From NCBI GenBank assembly GCA_947629245.1, contig CANRDC010000009.1, forward strand, positions 1 through 50,885: 50,885 nt of DNA, given 5' to 3'. Shown piece by piece: positions 8,316 to 15,536 of the stretch. The number at the start of each line of letters is the position of its first letter. Positions within the stretch are counted from its first letter, which is position 1. The DNA is from an uncultured Oscillospiraceae bacterium. GTDB taxonomy: Bacteria > Bacillota > Clostridia > Oscillospirales > Oscillospiraceae. The notes below the pieces were generated by a model. It ran no database searches and was not told the origin of the DNA. It was given only the letters and a program-made list of their open reading frames with translations. The position numbers and the translations under genes were made by a program.

Positions 8316-8975
8316 TCACAGCATACTTTTGAACCACTCGAATACGGCTCGGCCGTCGGCGGTGTCGGGCCGGGCGAAGCGGAAGGCCATCCGCTCCGGG
8401 TGGAACTGGACGGTGAGGATGGGCAGCGAGACGTGCTCCGCCGCCTCGACCACCCCGTCCGGGGCCCAGGCCGCGGCCCGCAGGTCTCGGCCCATGGCCG
8501 CAAGAGCCTGGTGATGGGCGCTGTTGACCGTCATAGACCGCCCGTACAGCCGGTATAAGACGCTCCCCGGCTCGTTCCGCGCCGGATGGACGCTGTCCGC
8601 GTGGTCATGGGCCATGTGGCTTTCGGCGGTGGGCAGGTCCTGGATGAGACCGCCGCCGAAATATACGTTCACCACCTGGTGGCCCCGGCAGATGCCCAGA
8701 ACCGGCTTTCGCCCCGTCTTTACGAAGGCGTCCAGGGCTGCCAGCTGCGCCGCGTCCAGGGCCGGGTCGATGTCCCGGGAGCCCCGGTCCTCCTCCCCGA
8801 ACCGGGCCGGGTCCATGTCCCCGCCTCCCGGCAGCAGCAGTCCGTCGCAGGCCGCCGCCTCCGCCGGGGACAGGGTCGTCACGGGCCTCACGCCCACCGC
8901 CTCCAGGGCGGTGATATAGTTGAGCGCGTTCTTCTCATAGCCCACGATGGCCGCCGTTTTTCGCTCAGAGATCAT
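8316..8975 (-). CDS. Class I amidotransferase-like gamma-glutamyl hydrolase (peptidase C26)
   Basis: The 219-residue product has the peptidase C26 / PuuD layout. LLLPGGGDMDPARFGEE comes first, then the nucleophile elbow LGICRGHQVVNVYFGG (Cys near residue 98), and the His-Glu pair QFHPER near the C-terminus, completing a Cys-His-Glu triad. Such enzymes hydrolyse gamma-glutamyl bonds, for example gamma-glutamyl-GABA or folate polyglutamate; the substrate here is unknown. The start ATG at 8975 overlaps the lysA stop by 11 bases, so translation is likely coupled. A pairing with DAP decarboxylase could suggest a role in a cell-wall peptide or diaminopimelate-containing gamma-glutamyl peptide, which is inference from position only. 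Confidence 0.82.
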   Translation of the reverse strand: MISERKTAAIVGYEKNALNYITALEAVGVRPVTTLSPAEAAACDGLLLPGGGDMDPARFGEEDRGSRDIDPALDAAQLAALDAFVKTGRKPVLGICRGHQVVNVYFGGGLIQDLPTAESHMAHDHADSVHPARNEPGSVLYRLYGRSMTVNSAHHQALAAMGRDLRAAAWAPDGVVEAAEHVSLPILTVQFHPERMAFRFARPDTADGRAVFEWFKSML

Positions 8976-10263
8976 AGGCCGCCACGTCCTCCAGCGTCTC
9001 CCGCCGGACGATGAGCCGGGCCTGGCCGCCACGCAGCGCCACGATGGGCGGTCTGGGCACCCGGTTATAGTTGGACGCCATGGAGTAATTATAGGCCCCG
9101 GTGGTCAGCACGGCCACCGTGTCCCCGGTCCGGGGCGTCTGCAGCGCCACGTCCTCCCCGATCAGGTCCCCGCTCTCGCAGCACCGGCCCGCCAGGGTCA
9201 CGGAGCAGGTCTTATCCTCTCCGGCCCGGTCCGCCACCACGGCGCTGTGCCGGGCGCCGTAGAGGGCGTAGCGGGGATTGTCCCCCATGCCCCCGTCCAG
9301 GGCCACATAGCGCCGACCGCCGGGGACGTCCTTCACGTTCTGCACCGTATAGAGCGTCACGCCCGCCGCGGCCACGATCCCCCGGCCTGGCTCCAGCAGC
9401 ACCGCCGGAGCGGGATAGCCGTACGCCTGGCACCGCTCCTCCAGCCGCTGGCCGATGGCCCGGATCATCCCGGCGCAGTCGGGGGCGGCGTCCGCCTCCT
9501 CATAGGCCACGGCAAAGCCTCCGCCCAGATCCAGTATCCCGGCGGTATAGCCGGTCTTTTCCCGGACCTGGGCCAAAAACGCCGTCATCACGTCCACCTC
9601 CAGCAGGAAGGGGCCCGCGTCGAAGATCTGGGAGCCGATGTGGCAGTGAAACCCCGCCAGGTCGATGTTTTCCAGCCCCAGCGCCCGCTCCGTCACAGCC
9701 AGGGCCTGGCCCGTGGGGATGGGCACGCCGAACTTCACGTCCACCACCCCCGTATTCACCGCCGCGAAGGTGTGGGGGTCGATGCCGGGCGTCACCCGCA
9801 GCAGCACCCGCGCTCGCGCGCCCAGCGCCCCGGCGATACGGTCGATACGGATAAGCTCCTCCTCACCGTCGGCGGCGATGAGCCCCACGCGGTCGGCTAT
9901 GGCGCAGCGGATGTCCGCCTCGGTCTTGGCGTTGCCGTGGAGGCATATGTCCGCCGGGGGAAAGCCCGCCGCCAGGGCGGTGTACAGCTCCCCGGCCGAC
10001 ACCGCGTCCAGCCCCATGCCCTCCTCCTTCGCCATCCGGCACAGGGCCTTGCAGCACAACGCCTTACCGGCGTAATAGGGCCCGCTCCCGGCGGGGAGGT
10101 ATCGCCCCATGGCGCTCACATAGAGCCCCATCCGCTCCCGGACCATATCCTCGTCCAGCACGTACAAAGGCGTGCCGTATTCCCTCGCCAGGTCAAGCGT
10201 ATCCACGCCGCCCACGGCCAGATGCCCGGCGGCGTTCACGGTCAGATTCTTCTGGTGCAGCAT
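8965..10263 (-). CDS. lysA: Diaminopimelate decarboxylase
   Basis: LysA removes the carboxyl group at the D centre of meso-diaminopimelate to give L-lysine, with pyridoxal phosphate bound in a TIM-barrel (fold type III). Seen in the 432-residue product: the PLP lysine in YYAGKALCCKALCR (near residue 67), HGNAKTEADI, the histidine motif AGFHCHIGSQI, the glycine-rich LDLGGGFAV, EPGRGIVAAAGV and the dimer/active-site cysteine motif GRCCESGDLI. Length is typical. AAAAGGAG precedes the ATG. The only other diaminopimelate enzyme in the window is the epimerase domain fused to carB. The gene starts 114 bases from the divergent formate/nitrite-type channel gene, with inverted repeats between. Confidence 0.96.
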   Translation of the reverse strand: MLHQKNLTVNAAGHLAVGGVDTLDLAREYGTPLYVLDEDMVRERMGLYVSAMGRYLPAGSGPYYAGKALCCKALCRMAKEEGMGLDAVSAGELYTALAAGFPPADICLHGNAKTEADIRCAIADRVGLIAADGEEELIRIDRIAGALGARARVLLRVTPGIDPHTFAAVNTGVVDVKFGVPIPTGQALAVTERALGLENIDLAGFHCHIGSQIFDAGPFLLEVDVMTAFLAQVREKTGYTAGILDLGGGFAVAYEEADAAPDCAGMIRAIGQRLEERCQAYGYPAPAVLLEPGRGIVAAAGVTLYTVQNVKDVPGGRRYVALDGGMGDNPRYALYGARHSAVVADRAGEDKTCSVTLAGRCCESGDLIGEDVALQTPRTGDTVAVLTTGAYNYSMASNYNRVPRPPIVALRGGQARLIVRRETLEDVAAYDL

Positions 10264-10279
10264 GCGGTCTCCTTTTCTG

Positions 10280-10347
10280 TAGACAAAATGAGCATAAAAA
10301 TGCTACAATAGCATTATCAAACATATTACAGCGCATTTGCCTGTAAT
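10280..10347. promoter_or_regulatory. Divergent promoter region with two operator-like palindromes
   Basis: Toward the channel gene TAGACA (10280-10285) and TACAAT (10304-10309) lie 18 bases apart. The -10 sits inside a perfect palindrome AATGCTA-CAA-TAGCATT (10299-10315). A second one, ATTACAG-9 bases-CTGTAAT (10325-10347), follows. Their placement between divergent genes suggests binding of one or two repressors; the factor is not recognised. Confidence 0.5.
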
Positions 10348-10377
10348 GCAAGATTTTTCGCGGGAGGACCCTCTATT

Positions 10378-11148
10378 ATGAACGCACCCAAGGACATTGC
10401 CCGAAGCTACGTCGACGTGGGCGCGGCCAAGGCCGCCCTGCCCATCCCCAAAATGTTCCTGCTGGCGGTGCTGGCGGGGGCCTACATCGCCCTGGCGGGC
10501 GTGGCCGCCACCATCGGCACGTCCCTGGCGGGGCGCATCGCCGGGGCGTGCATCTTCCCGGCGGGGCTGGCCATGGTGGTCGTGGCCGGAAGCGAGCTGT
10601 TCACAGGCAATAACCTGATGGTCATCTCCCTGCTGGCAAAGCGCGTCTCGGCGGGACGGCTCCTGCGGGCCTGGGCGGTGGTATACCTGGGCAACCTGGC
10701 GGGAGCCGTGCTGGTGGCGGCGCTGGCCGTAGGCGGCGGCAGCCTGGACGCTTTCTCGGAGCAGGTCCTGTCCACGGCGGCGGCCAAGTGCTCGCTGGCC
10801 TTCTCCGACGCGCTGGTGCGGGGCGTGCTGTGCAACGTGCTGGTGTGCGCGGCGGTGTGGATGGCCATGGCCTCCGCCAGCGCCGGAGGCAAGCTCCTGT
10901 GCCTGTACCTGCCGATCATGACCTTCGTGCTGTGCGGCTTCGAGCATTGCGTCGCCAATATGTTCTACATCCCCGCGGGCCTGTTCATGGCCCTGCGGCA
11001 GGGCGGCGGCCCGGAAACGCTTGGCTGGGGCGCGTTTTTCCTGAAAAACCTCCTGCCCGTCACCCTGGGCAATATGCTGGGCGGCGTGGGCCTGGGCACG
11101 GCCCTCTGGGCGGCCTACCGCCCGGCGGAAGAGGTCATAAAGTTCTGA
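10378..11148 (+). CDS. Formate/nitrite transporter family channel
   Basis: A 256-residue membrane protein of the FNT family, pentameric channels that pass formate, nitrite, hydrosulfide or lactate. The pattern is clear: six hydrophobic segments, GAYIALAG in helix 1, PAGLAMVVVAGSELFTGNN in the conserved filter region of helix 2, and GVLCNVLVCAAVWM in the helix 5a/5b region. FEHCVANMFYIPAGL follows, where the central His of the filter is expected. FocA, NirC and HSC subtypes cannot be separated by eye. In a fermentative anaerobe formate is a likely substrate, but no pyruvate-formate lyase is present here. GGAGG is nine bases before the ATG. Confidence 0.9.
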   Translation: MNAPKDIARSYVDVGAAKAALPIPKMFLLAVLAGAYIALAGVAATIGTSLAGRIAGACIFPAGLAMVVVAGSELFTGNNLMVISLLAKRVSAGRLLRAWAVVYLGNLAGAVLVAALAVGGGSLDAFSEQVLSTAAAKCSLAFSDALVRGVLCNVLVCAAVWMAMASASAGGKLLCLYLPIMTFVLCGFEHCVANMFYIPAGLFMALRQGGGPETLGWGAFFLKNLLPVTLGNMLGGVGLGTALWAAYRPAEEVIKF

Positions 11149-11193
11149 CAGCCCTTGCGCGGGAATTACATCGCTGAAAGCGATACCAAATTG

Positions 11194-11342
11194 AAAGCCT
11201 CCCCTGTGTAAGGGGAGGTGCCGAGCGACAGCGAGGCGGAGGGGTTGATTGATAGAGATGTACGTTTCAACGCACCTGGTCTATCAATCAATCCCCCCTG
11301 GCGGCTCCGCCGCCTTCCCCCCTTTACACAAGGGGGGCTTTT
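11194..11342. repeat. 149-bp palindromic dispersed-repeat-like element
   Basis: Two long imperfect arms face each other. AAAGCCTCCCC...AGGGGAGGTGCCG...GGTTGATTGATAG is mirrored by CTATCAATCAATCCCCCC...GGCGGC...AAGGGGGGCTTTT. It is non-coding and ends in a run of T. It resembles the palindromic, transposase-less repeats (MITE-like) common between genes of Clostridia; only this copy is in the window, so dispersal cannot be shown here. It may also act as terminator for the channel gene. Confidence 0.6.
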
Positions 11343-11404
11343 GGCTGGCAATTATTCTGAATCGGCGGGACCGACGGTCCCGCCGCATACCATTTAAAAA
11401 TTTC

Positions 11405-11433
11405 GCCGGACAGGGGGGATACCCCTGCCCGGC
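11405..11433 (-). terminator. Terminator of the queuosine-precursor transporter gene
   Basis: On the minus strand GCCGGGCAGGGG and CCCCTGTCCGGC pair, followed closely by AAATTTTT. It lies just after the stop at 11445. A further GGCGGGACC/GGTCCCGCC hairpin is at about 11363-11383. Nothing else is seen in 11343-11444. Confidence 0.6.
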
Positions 11434-11444
11434 TTTTCCGCCGG

Positions 11445-12161
11445 TCACGTCCGAATGGGCGTGGCTTTCTGGTGATCGTGTATCCTCCGGGCCAGATACA
11501 CCACCGGGGTGTCCAGCAGACTGGTCACCACATAGATGGCGTAGCCGGAGAAGATGATGCTCGTCAGAAGCGCGGGCGTATACCCCTCCACGCCCGCGAA
11601 GGCGCCCAGGTTGAACAGCACCGTGTTCACGAACTGGCTGATAAGGGTGGAGCCGTTGTTCCGCAGCCACAGAAACCTTCGATGGTCGCCGTACTTCTTC
11701 TCGGTGAAATCCCACCACTTGTGGTACAGCCACACGTCCAGAAGCTGGCTCACCGCGTACACCGTCATGCTGGCCAGCACCAGCCGGGGCGTGGTGGAGA
11801 ACACCGTCCGGATGGAGGGCATCACCCAGTCGCTGTCCGCCGGATGGTACAGCATCCAGCTGGCCGTCAGAAGCGCGAAGAACGCCGACGCGAAAATGCC
11901 CAGAAACACCGCCCGGTTGGCCGCCTTCTTGCCGGAGTTCTCACTGAGGATGTCCGTGATGAGGAATGTCGCCGCGAACAGCACGTTCCCCAGCGTCTGC
12001 TCCATGCCGAAGGCCACCACCAGGATCAGCACCTCGATGTTGGACAGGATGGTCACCGCCACCGTCATGCCGTACAGGCCCGTGTCGCCAAAAAACCGGT
12101 ACGCCAGCAGCACCGCCCCGAAGATGAATACCACCGAGGCCGCCAAGATCAACTCATTCAT
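11445..12161 (-). CDS. Queuosine precursor transporter (YhhQ/DUF165 family)
   Basis: A 238-residue protein with about six membrane segments in the layout of the queuosine precursor transporter family (YhhQ). Seen: LSNIEVLILVVAFGMEQTLGNVLFAATFLITDILSE with the conserved TDILSE end, ASMTVYAVSQLLDVWLYH in the middle, and LRNNGSTLISQFVNTVLFN near the C-terminus. These proteins import preQ0, preQ1 or queuine, the precursors of the wobble base queuosine in tRNAs with GUN anticodons. The leader carries a preQ1-I-type riboswitch with a terminator, which supports preQ1 as the sensed and probably imported compound. No queuosine synthesis gene is nearby, so the cell may depend on salvage, an inference limited to this window. 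Confidence 0.92.
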   Translation of the reverse strand: MNELILAASVVFIFGAVLLAYRFFGDTGLYGMTVAVTILSNIEVLILVVAFGMEQTLGNVLFAATFLITDILSENSGKKAANRAVFLGIFASAFFALLTASWMLYHPADSDWVMPSIRTVFSTTPRLVLASMTVYAVSQLLDVWLYHKWWDFTEKKYGDHRRFLWLRNNGSTLISQFVNTVLFNLGAFAGVEGYTPALLTSIIFSGYAIYVVTSLLDTPVVYLARRIHDHQKATPIRT

Positions 12162-12183
12162 TCAATTGTCCTTCCCGGGACAG

Positions 12184-12270
12184 AAAAAACCGGGGCGCTC
12201 ACTACGCCCCGGTACTGTTCTCTCCCTCGCCGTAGTTTTGTTTATAGACAGGATGGTCACGAACTGTCTC
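12184..12270 (-). promoter_or_regulatory. preQ1-I riboswitch with transcription terminator
   Basis: On the minus strand stem AGACAG/CUGUCU (12269-12248) closes a 12-base loop UUCGUGACCAUC. An A-rich tail AUAAACAAAACUACGG follows, much like known preQ1-I aptamers. Loop CGUG can pair with tail UACG as the P2 pseudoknot. Downstream, CCGGGGCG...CGCCCCGG plus UUUUUU (12212-12184) is an intrinsic terminator. The tail ACUACG is complementary to CGUAGU in the terminator loop side, giving an antiterminator that excludes P2. Ligand binding should therefore switch the transporter off. Confidence 0.78.
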
Positions 12271-12421
12271 TGCCGAAATGGTCTTTTTTTCCGATACTTC
12301 GTTGGTCCGCCTTACCATACACAAAGTATGGCCGCGGCGGCCCGCCTCGTCTCGGGAAAAAATCCCTATTTCGCCTCTATGAATTTAACCTTTCACACTA
12401 TAAAGCAAAAAAGCGCGTTTG

Positions 12422-12541
12422 TCAAGAGGCATCTTCCTCGCCGTCGGCCATAAACTCATAGTACTCCGCCTCGCCGGAGAACAGCATGTACCGTCCGTCC
12501 ACCAGTCCGTAATAACCCGCTCCCGTAAAATATCCGCGCAT
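12422..12541 (-). CDS. 39-residue conserved-looking small protein
   Basis: A short frame beginning MRGYFTGAGYYGLVDGRYML and ending in an acidic tail (ADGEEDAS). AAAGGAGG lies nine bases before the ATG, as strong as any site in the window. The composition is rich in Tyr, Gly and acidic residues, with no membrane segment. It resembles, from memory, a family of unannotated clostridial proteins of 30-40 residues with a G-Y-x-G-x-V-D-G-x-Y-M-L-F core; I cannot confirm this by search. Function unknown. It reads toward the queuosine transporter leader, 152 bases before the riboswitch, and could share its transcript. Confidence 0.65.
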   Translation of the reverse strand: MRGYFTGAGYYGLVDGRYMLFSGEAEYYEFMADGEEDAS

Positions 12542-12611
12542 GCTCAGCGCCTCCTTTCAGCATGCTCAGGATACCGAAAAGAAAGTCCTATAAACCGGAC
12601 AGCCAAAGGGC

Positions 12612-12640
12612 TTTACGAACACGATTCAATGGAGTATAAT
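12612..12640 (+). promoter_or_regulatory. Promoter of the lipid kinase gene
   Basis: TTTACG (12612-12617) and a perfect TATAAT (12635-12640) are 17 bases apart, 38 bases before the start codon at 12679. Confidence 0.55.
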
Positions 12641-12678
12641 ATTTAAAAATTGGAAGACCGCAGAGAAAGAGGGACGCC

Positions 12679-13527
12679 ATGATCTACATTCTGTTCAATC
12701 CCCTGTCCAACAACGGCAAGGGCACGGAGGGGCTGGACGCGGTGATCGCCGCCGCCGGGCAGCGCTGTCCGGGCCGGACGCCGGAGCTGGTGGATGTGAC
12801 GAAGCGGGACGAGGCGGCGCTGCTGATGGGCCTTTCCCCGGCTGACGAGGCCATCGTCTGCGGCGGAGACGGCACCCTCCACTACCTGGTCAACGCCCTG
12901 GACGGGGCCGTGCCCGCCGCGCCGGTCTACCTCTGGCGGATGGGCACCGGCAACGACTTTCTCCGGGACGTGCTGGGCAAGGAGAAAAAGCAGGCGGTCC
13001 GGCTGAACGAGTACATAAAGGACCTGCCCGTGTGCGAGGCGAACGGCCAGCGCCGCCGGTTCCTGAACAACGTCAGCTTCGGTCTGGACGGCCAGGTCTG
13101 CGAGCTGGGCGAGCAGGAGAAGGCACGCCTGGGCCGGTCCGTGAACTATATCGGTCTGGCTCTGCGGCTGGTGCTGCGGGACTACCGGCCCGTTCGCGCC
13201 CGCGTCACCGTGGACGGCGAGACCAGGACCTACGACCGGGTCTGGGTCGCCTCCGCCTTCAATGGCCGGTATGTGGGCGGCGGAAAAAAGCTGGCACCGG
13301 ACCAGGACCGGACCGGAGATAAGCTGTGCTGCGTGGTGCTGCACGACCTGAGCCGGGGCAGGGCCCTTTTGAATCTCCCCAAGACCTTTGGGGGCAGCCA
13401 TGTGAAGATACCCCAGTGCGACGTGCGCTTCGGCCACGATATCACCGTCACCGTGGACAGGCCGACCGCCATCAATCTGGACGGCGAGCCTCTTACCCGC
13501 GTCACCGCCTATCACGCGGTAAAATGA
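12679..13527 (+). CDS. Diacylglycerol/sphingosine kinase-like lipid kinase (DagK family)
   Basis: A 282-residue soluble kinase of the YegS/DgkB family. It has FNPLSNNGKG at the N-terminus (the phosphate-binding NP-x-S/A-x-x-x-G), the nucleotide motif VCGGDGTLHYLVNAL (GGDGT, near residue 62), RMGTGNDFLRDV, and a C-terminal beta-sandwich with ASAFNGRYVGGGKKLAPDQD and INLDGEP. Such enzymes phosphorylate diacylglycerol or related lipids at the inner membrane face to recycle them into phospholipid. The true lipid substrate cannot be read from sequence. A purine-rich GAGAAAGAGGG lies before the ATG. It stands alone, with its own promoter and terminator. Confidence 0.88.
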   Translation: MIYILFNPLSNNGKGTEGLDAVIAAAGQRCPGRTPELVDVTKRDEAALLMGLSPADEAIVCGGDGTLHYLVNALDGAVPAAPVYLWRMGTGNDFLRDVLGKEKKQAVRLNEYIKDLPVCEANGQRRRFLNNVSFGLDGQVCELGEQEKARLGRSVNYIGLALRLVLRDYRPVRARVTVDGETRTYDRVWVASAFNGRYVGGGKKLAPDQDRTGDKLCCVVLHDLSRGRALLNLPKTFGGSHVKIPQCDVRFGHDITVTVDRPTAINLDGEPLTRVTAYHAVK

Positions 13528-13537
13528 ACCGTTGAAA

Positions 13538-13560
13538 GGTCTCCCGGTCGGGAGGCTTTT
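13538..13560 (+). terminator. Terminator of the lipid kinase gene
   Basis: CTCCC/GGGAG stem with flanking AGG/GCTTTT and a T-rich tail, 11 bases after the stop codon. Confidence 0.6.
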
Positions 13561-13585
13561 CGTTTCAGCCGCGCCCCGTTCGCCC

Positions 13586-13614
13586 TTGCGAAAGCGGCGG
13601 GGGTGTGCTAAAAT
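13586..13614 (+). promoter_or_regulatory. Promoter of the second XRE gene
   Basis: TTGCGA (13586-13591), 17 bases, then TAAAAT (13609-13614), which has a TG extension one base before it (TGCTAAAAT). The start codon is 33 bases further. Confidence 0.5.
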
Positions 13615-13646
13615 AGATTTTCCGGAACGGAAAGGGGGCGTAGGCG

Positions 13647-14249
13647 ATGGACGAACTGAAGCTGGTCGTGGCCAGCAACCTCATCAAGCTGCGGCAAAAG
13701 GCTGGCATGACCCAGGCGGAGCTTGGCGAAAAGCTCAACTATTCCGACAAGACCGTGTCCAAGTGGGAGCGGGGCGAGTCCATTCCCGACGCATACAGCC
13801 TGCTCCGGCTGGCGGAGATCTACGGCCTGACGGTGGACGACCTGCTCCACGGCGACAGCGGCTGGCAGGACCCGGCGGCAAAGGCCCGGGCGGAGGAGAA
13901 GGCCGCCGCGCCCACCTTCAGCAGCGGCATGGTTACCCTGGTGGCCATCATGGGCATCTGGACCATGGCGGTCATCATGTTCGTGGTGTGCTGGATGGTC
14001 CTGGACCAGGTGCTGTGGCTGATCTTCGCCAGCGCCGTGCCGGTGAGCCTCATCACCCTGCTGGTGCTCAACTCCGTCTGGAACAAGGGGCGGCACAACA
14101 TGATCATCGTCATGCTGCTGGTGGCCGCGATCGTGACGCTGGTATTTCTGTTCCTGCTCAAGCGCAATCCCTGGCAGCTTTTTCTGATCCTCCTCCCCGC
14201 GGAGATATTGGTGGTGCTCTGCTTCCACATCCGCCGCCGCAAGCCCTGA
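13647..14249 (+). CDS. XRE-family regulator with C-terminal membrane helices
   Basis: The 200-residue product has an N-terminal helix-turn-helix (KAGMTQAELGEKLNYSDKTV, then SKWERGESIPDA) over residues about 8-65. A short polar linker rich in Ala and Glu follows, then four hydrophobic segments (starting at MVTLVAIMGIWTMAVIMFVV). The same DNA-binding plus membrane layout occurs in the protein encoded at 1493-2272, but the membrane parts are not alike. Clostridia carry many such regulators; some control adjacent exporters, yet no exporter gene follows this one. Its TGA stop overlaps the first bases of the seven-hairpin repeat. AAAGGGGG lies nine bases before the ATG. Confidence 0.82.
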   Translation: MDELKLVVASNLIKLRQKAGMTQAELGEKLNYSDKTVSKWERGESIPDAYSLLRLAEIYGLTVDDLLHGDSGWQDPAAKARAEEKAAAPTFSSGMVTLVAIMGIWTMAVIMFVVCWMVLDQVLWLIFASAVPVSLITLLVLNSVWNKGRHNMIIVMLLVAAIVTLVFLFLLKRNPWQLFLILLPAEILVVLCFHIRRRKP

Positions 14250-14440
14250 TAATGATTATCTGATGGCGAAACGCCGCAAGGCGTTGCGCCGAGCCGCTTT
14301 GCGGCTCAGCAAAACAGCGCGGCTGTTTTGCCATATATTCATTGCAATAAGCATCGCGCAAATGATCCTTGGATCATTTGCCGCCAAACGTGTCGTTTGG
14401 CGGCGAAAATATTCGTTTTTGCCTTGCGATGATCATTATA
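14248..14440. repeat. Seven-hairpin repeat element, copy 1
   Basis: Bounded by GATAATGATTATC on the left and GATGATCATTATA on the right (imperfect terminal inverted repeats). Inside are consecutive stems: AACGCC-GCAA-GGCGTT, GAGCCGC/GCGGCTC, CAAAACAGC/GCTGTTTTG, a decayed ATATTCAT/ATAAGCAT, CAAATGATC/GATCATTTG, GCCAAACG/CGTTTGGC and a decayed GCGAAAAT/GTTTTTGC. Copy 2 at 44947-45140 is mostly identical. No transposase or long frame is present. Confidence 0.85.
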
Positions 14441-14473
14441 AACGGGGATTCTCCATTTCGTAGAACCGATCGA

Positions 14474-14512
14474 CCGGGACGTAGAGCCTCTCTACGCCCC
14501 GGCTCTTCTTTT
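14474..14512 (+). terminator. Terminator-like hairpin before degV
   Basis: CCGGGACGTAGAG and CTCTACGCCCCGG form a 13-base stem with one mismatch and a 3-base loop, followed by CTCTTCTTTT. It would stop transcription arriving from the XRE gene through the repeat. Confidence 0.65.
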
Positions 14513-14538
14513 GGAGAGGCCATCCCTCGGACAGTAGG

Positions 14539-14567
14539 TTGCTCCGGACCGGGGCAGACTGTAAAAT
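14539..14567 (+). promoter_or_regulatory. Promoter of degV
   Basis: TTGCTC (14539-14544), 17 bases, TAAAAT (14562-14567); the start codon is at 14599 after ACAGGAGG. Confidence 0.5.
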
Positions 14568-14598
14568 GTCTCCATACGATCCACAGGAGGACTCGATC

Positions 14599-15486
14599 AT
14601 GAGCGATTATATTCTGAGCTGCTGCTCCACCGCGGACCTGACCAGAGAGCATCTGCAGGCCCGTGACATCCAGTATGTCTGCTTCCACTACTTTCTGGAC
14701 GAGAAGGAGTACCCGGACGACCTGGGCCAGACCATGCCCTTTGACAAATTCTATCAGGCCATGGCCGACGGGGCCATGACCAGGACCGCCCAGGTGAACA
14801 TCTCCGAGTATCTGGCCTACTTCACCCCGTTTCTGGAGCAGGGCAGGGACATCCTGCACCTGACCCTCTCCTCCGGCATCTCCGGCTCCTACAACTCCGC
14901 CGTGAACGCCGCCGCCATCGCCAAGGAGCGCTATCCGGACCGGAAGATCTACATCGTGGACTCTCTGGCCGCCTCCTCCGGCTACGGCCTTTTGATGGAC
15001 GGCCTGGCGGACAGGCGCGACGAGGGGATGGATATCGACCAGCTGCGGGATTGGGCGGAGGAGAACCGTCTGCGGCTGAACCACTGGTTCTTCTCCACGG
15101 ACCTGACGTTTTTCGTCCGGGGCGGCCGCATCTCCAAGGCGGCGGGGGTGTTCGGCGGCGTGCTGAACATCTGCCCGCTGATGAACGTGGACTATATGGG
15201 CCGACTCATCCCCCGGGAAAAGATCCGCACCAAGAAAAAGGTCATCCGGGCCATCGTGGACAAGATGGAGAAGTGCGCGGACGGGTGCCTGGACTACGAC
15301 GGCAAGTGCTATATCTCCAACTCCGCCTGCCTGGAGGACGCCCAGGAGGTGGCGCGGCTGGTGGAGGAGCGGTTCCCGAAGCTGAACGGCAGGGTGCTCG
15401 TCAACTCCATCGGCACCACCATCGGCGCCCACACCGGCCCCGGCACCGTGGCGCTGTTCTTCTGGGGCAAAAAGCGCGTGGACTGA
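14599..15486 (+). CDS. DegV family fatty-acid-binding protein
   Basis: A 295-residue DegV protein. The N-terminal signature is SCCSTADLTREHL, followed by the serine-containing LSSGISGSYNSAVNAA that contacts the fatty acid carboxylate. Then come YIVDSLAASSGYGLLMDGLA and, in the C-terminal domain, FFVRGGRISKAAGVFGGVLNI and IGAHTGPGTVALFFWG. DegV/FakB proteins bind fatty acids and, with FakA, hand them over for acyl-phosphate formation; no fakA is near, and some DegV proteins have other roles. The ATG at 14599 follows AGGAGG by seven bases. A decayed second DegV gene is at 18371-18722, suggesting past duplication or redundancy. Confidence 0.92.
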   Translation: MSDYILSCCSTADLTREHLQARDIQYVCFHYFLDEKEYPDDLGQTMPFDKFYQAMADGAMTRTAQVNISEYLAYFTPFLEQGRDILHLTLSSGISGSYNSAVNAAAIAKERYPDRKIYIVDSLAASSGYGLLMDGLADRRDEGMDIDQLRDWAEENRLRLNHWFFSTDLTFFVRGGRISKAAGVFGGVLNICPLMNVDYMGRLIPREKIRTKKKVIRAIVDKMEKCADGCLDYDGKCYISNSACLEDAQEVARLVEERFPKLNGRVLVNSIGTTIGAHTGPGTVALFFWGKKRVD

Positions 15487-15500
15487 GCGCGTCGTTTTGC

Positions 15501-15530
15501 TTGACAGGATCGGGGCAAAAGGATTATAGT
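15501..15530 (+). promoter_or_regulatory. Promoter of the tRNA-Pro gene
   Basis: A perfect TTGACA (15501-15506), 18 bases, TATAGT (15525-15530). The expected start is near 15537, right where a terminator-like hairpin begins. Confidence 0.65.
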
Positions 15531-15536
15531 ATAGAG

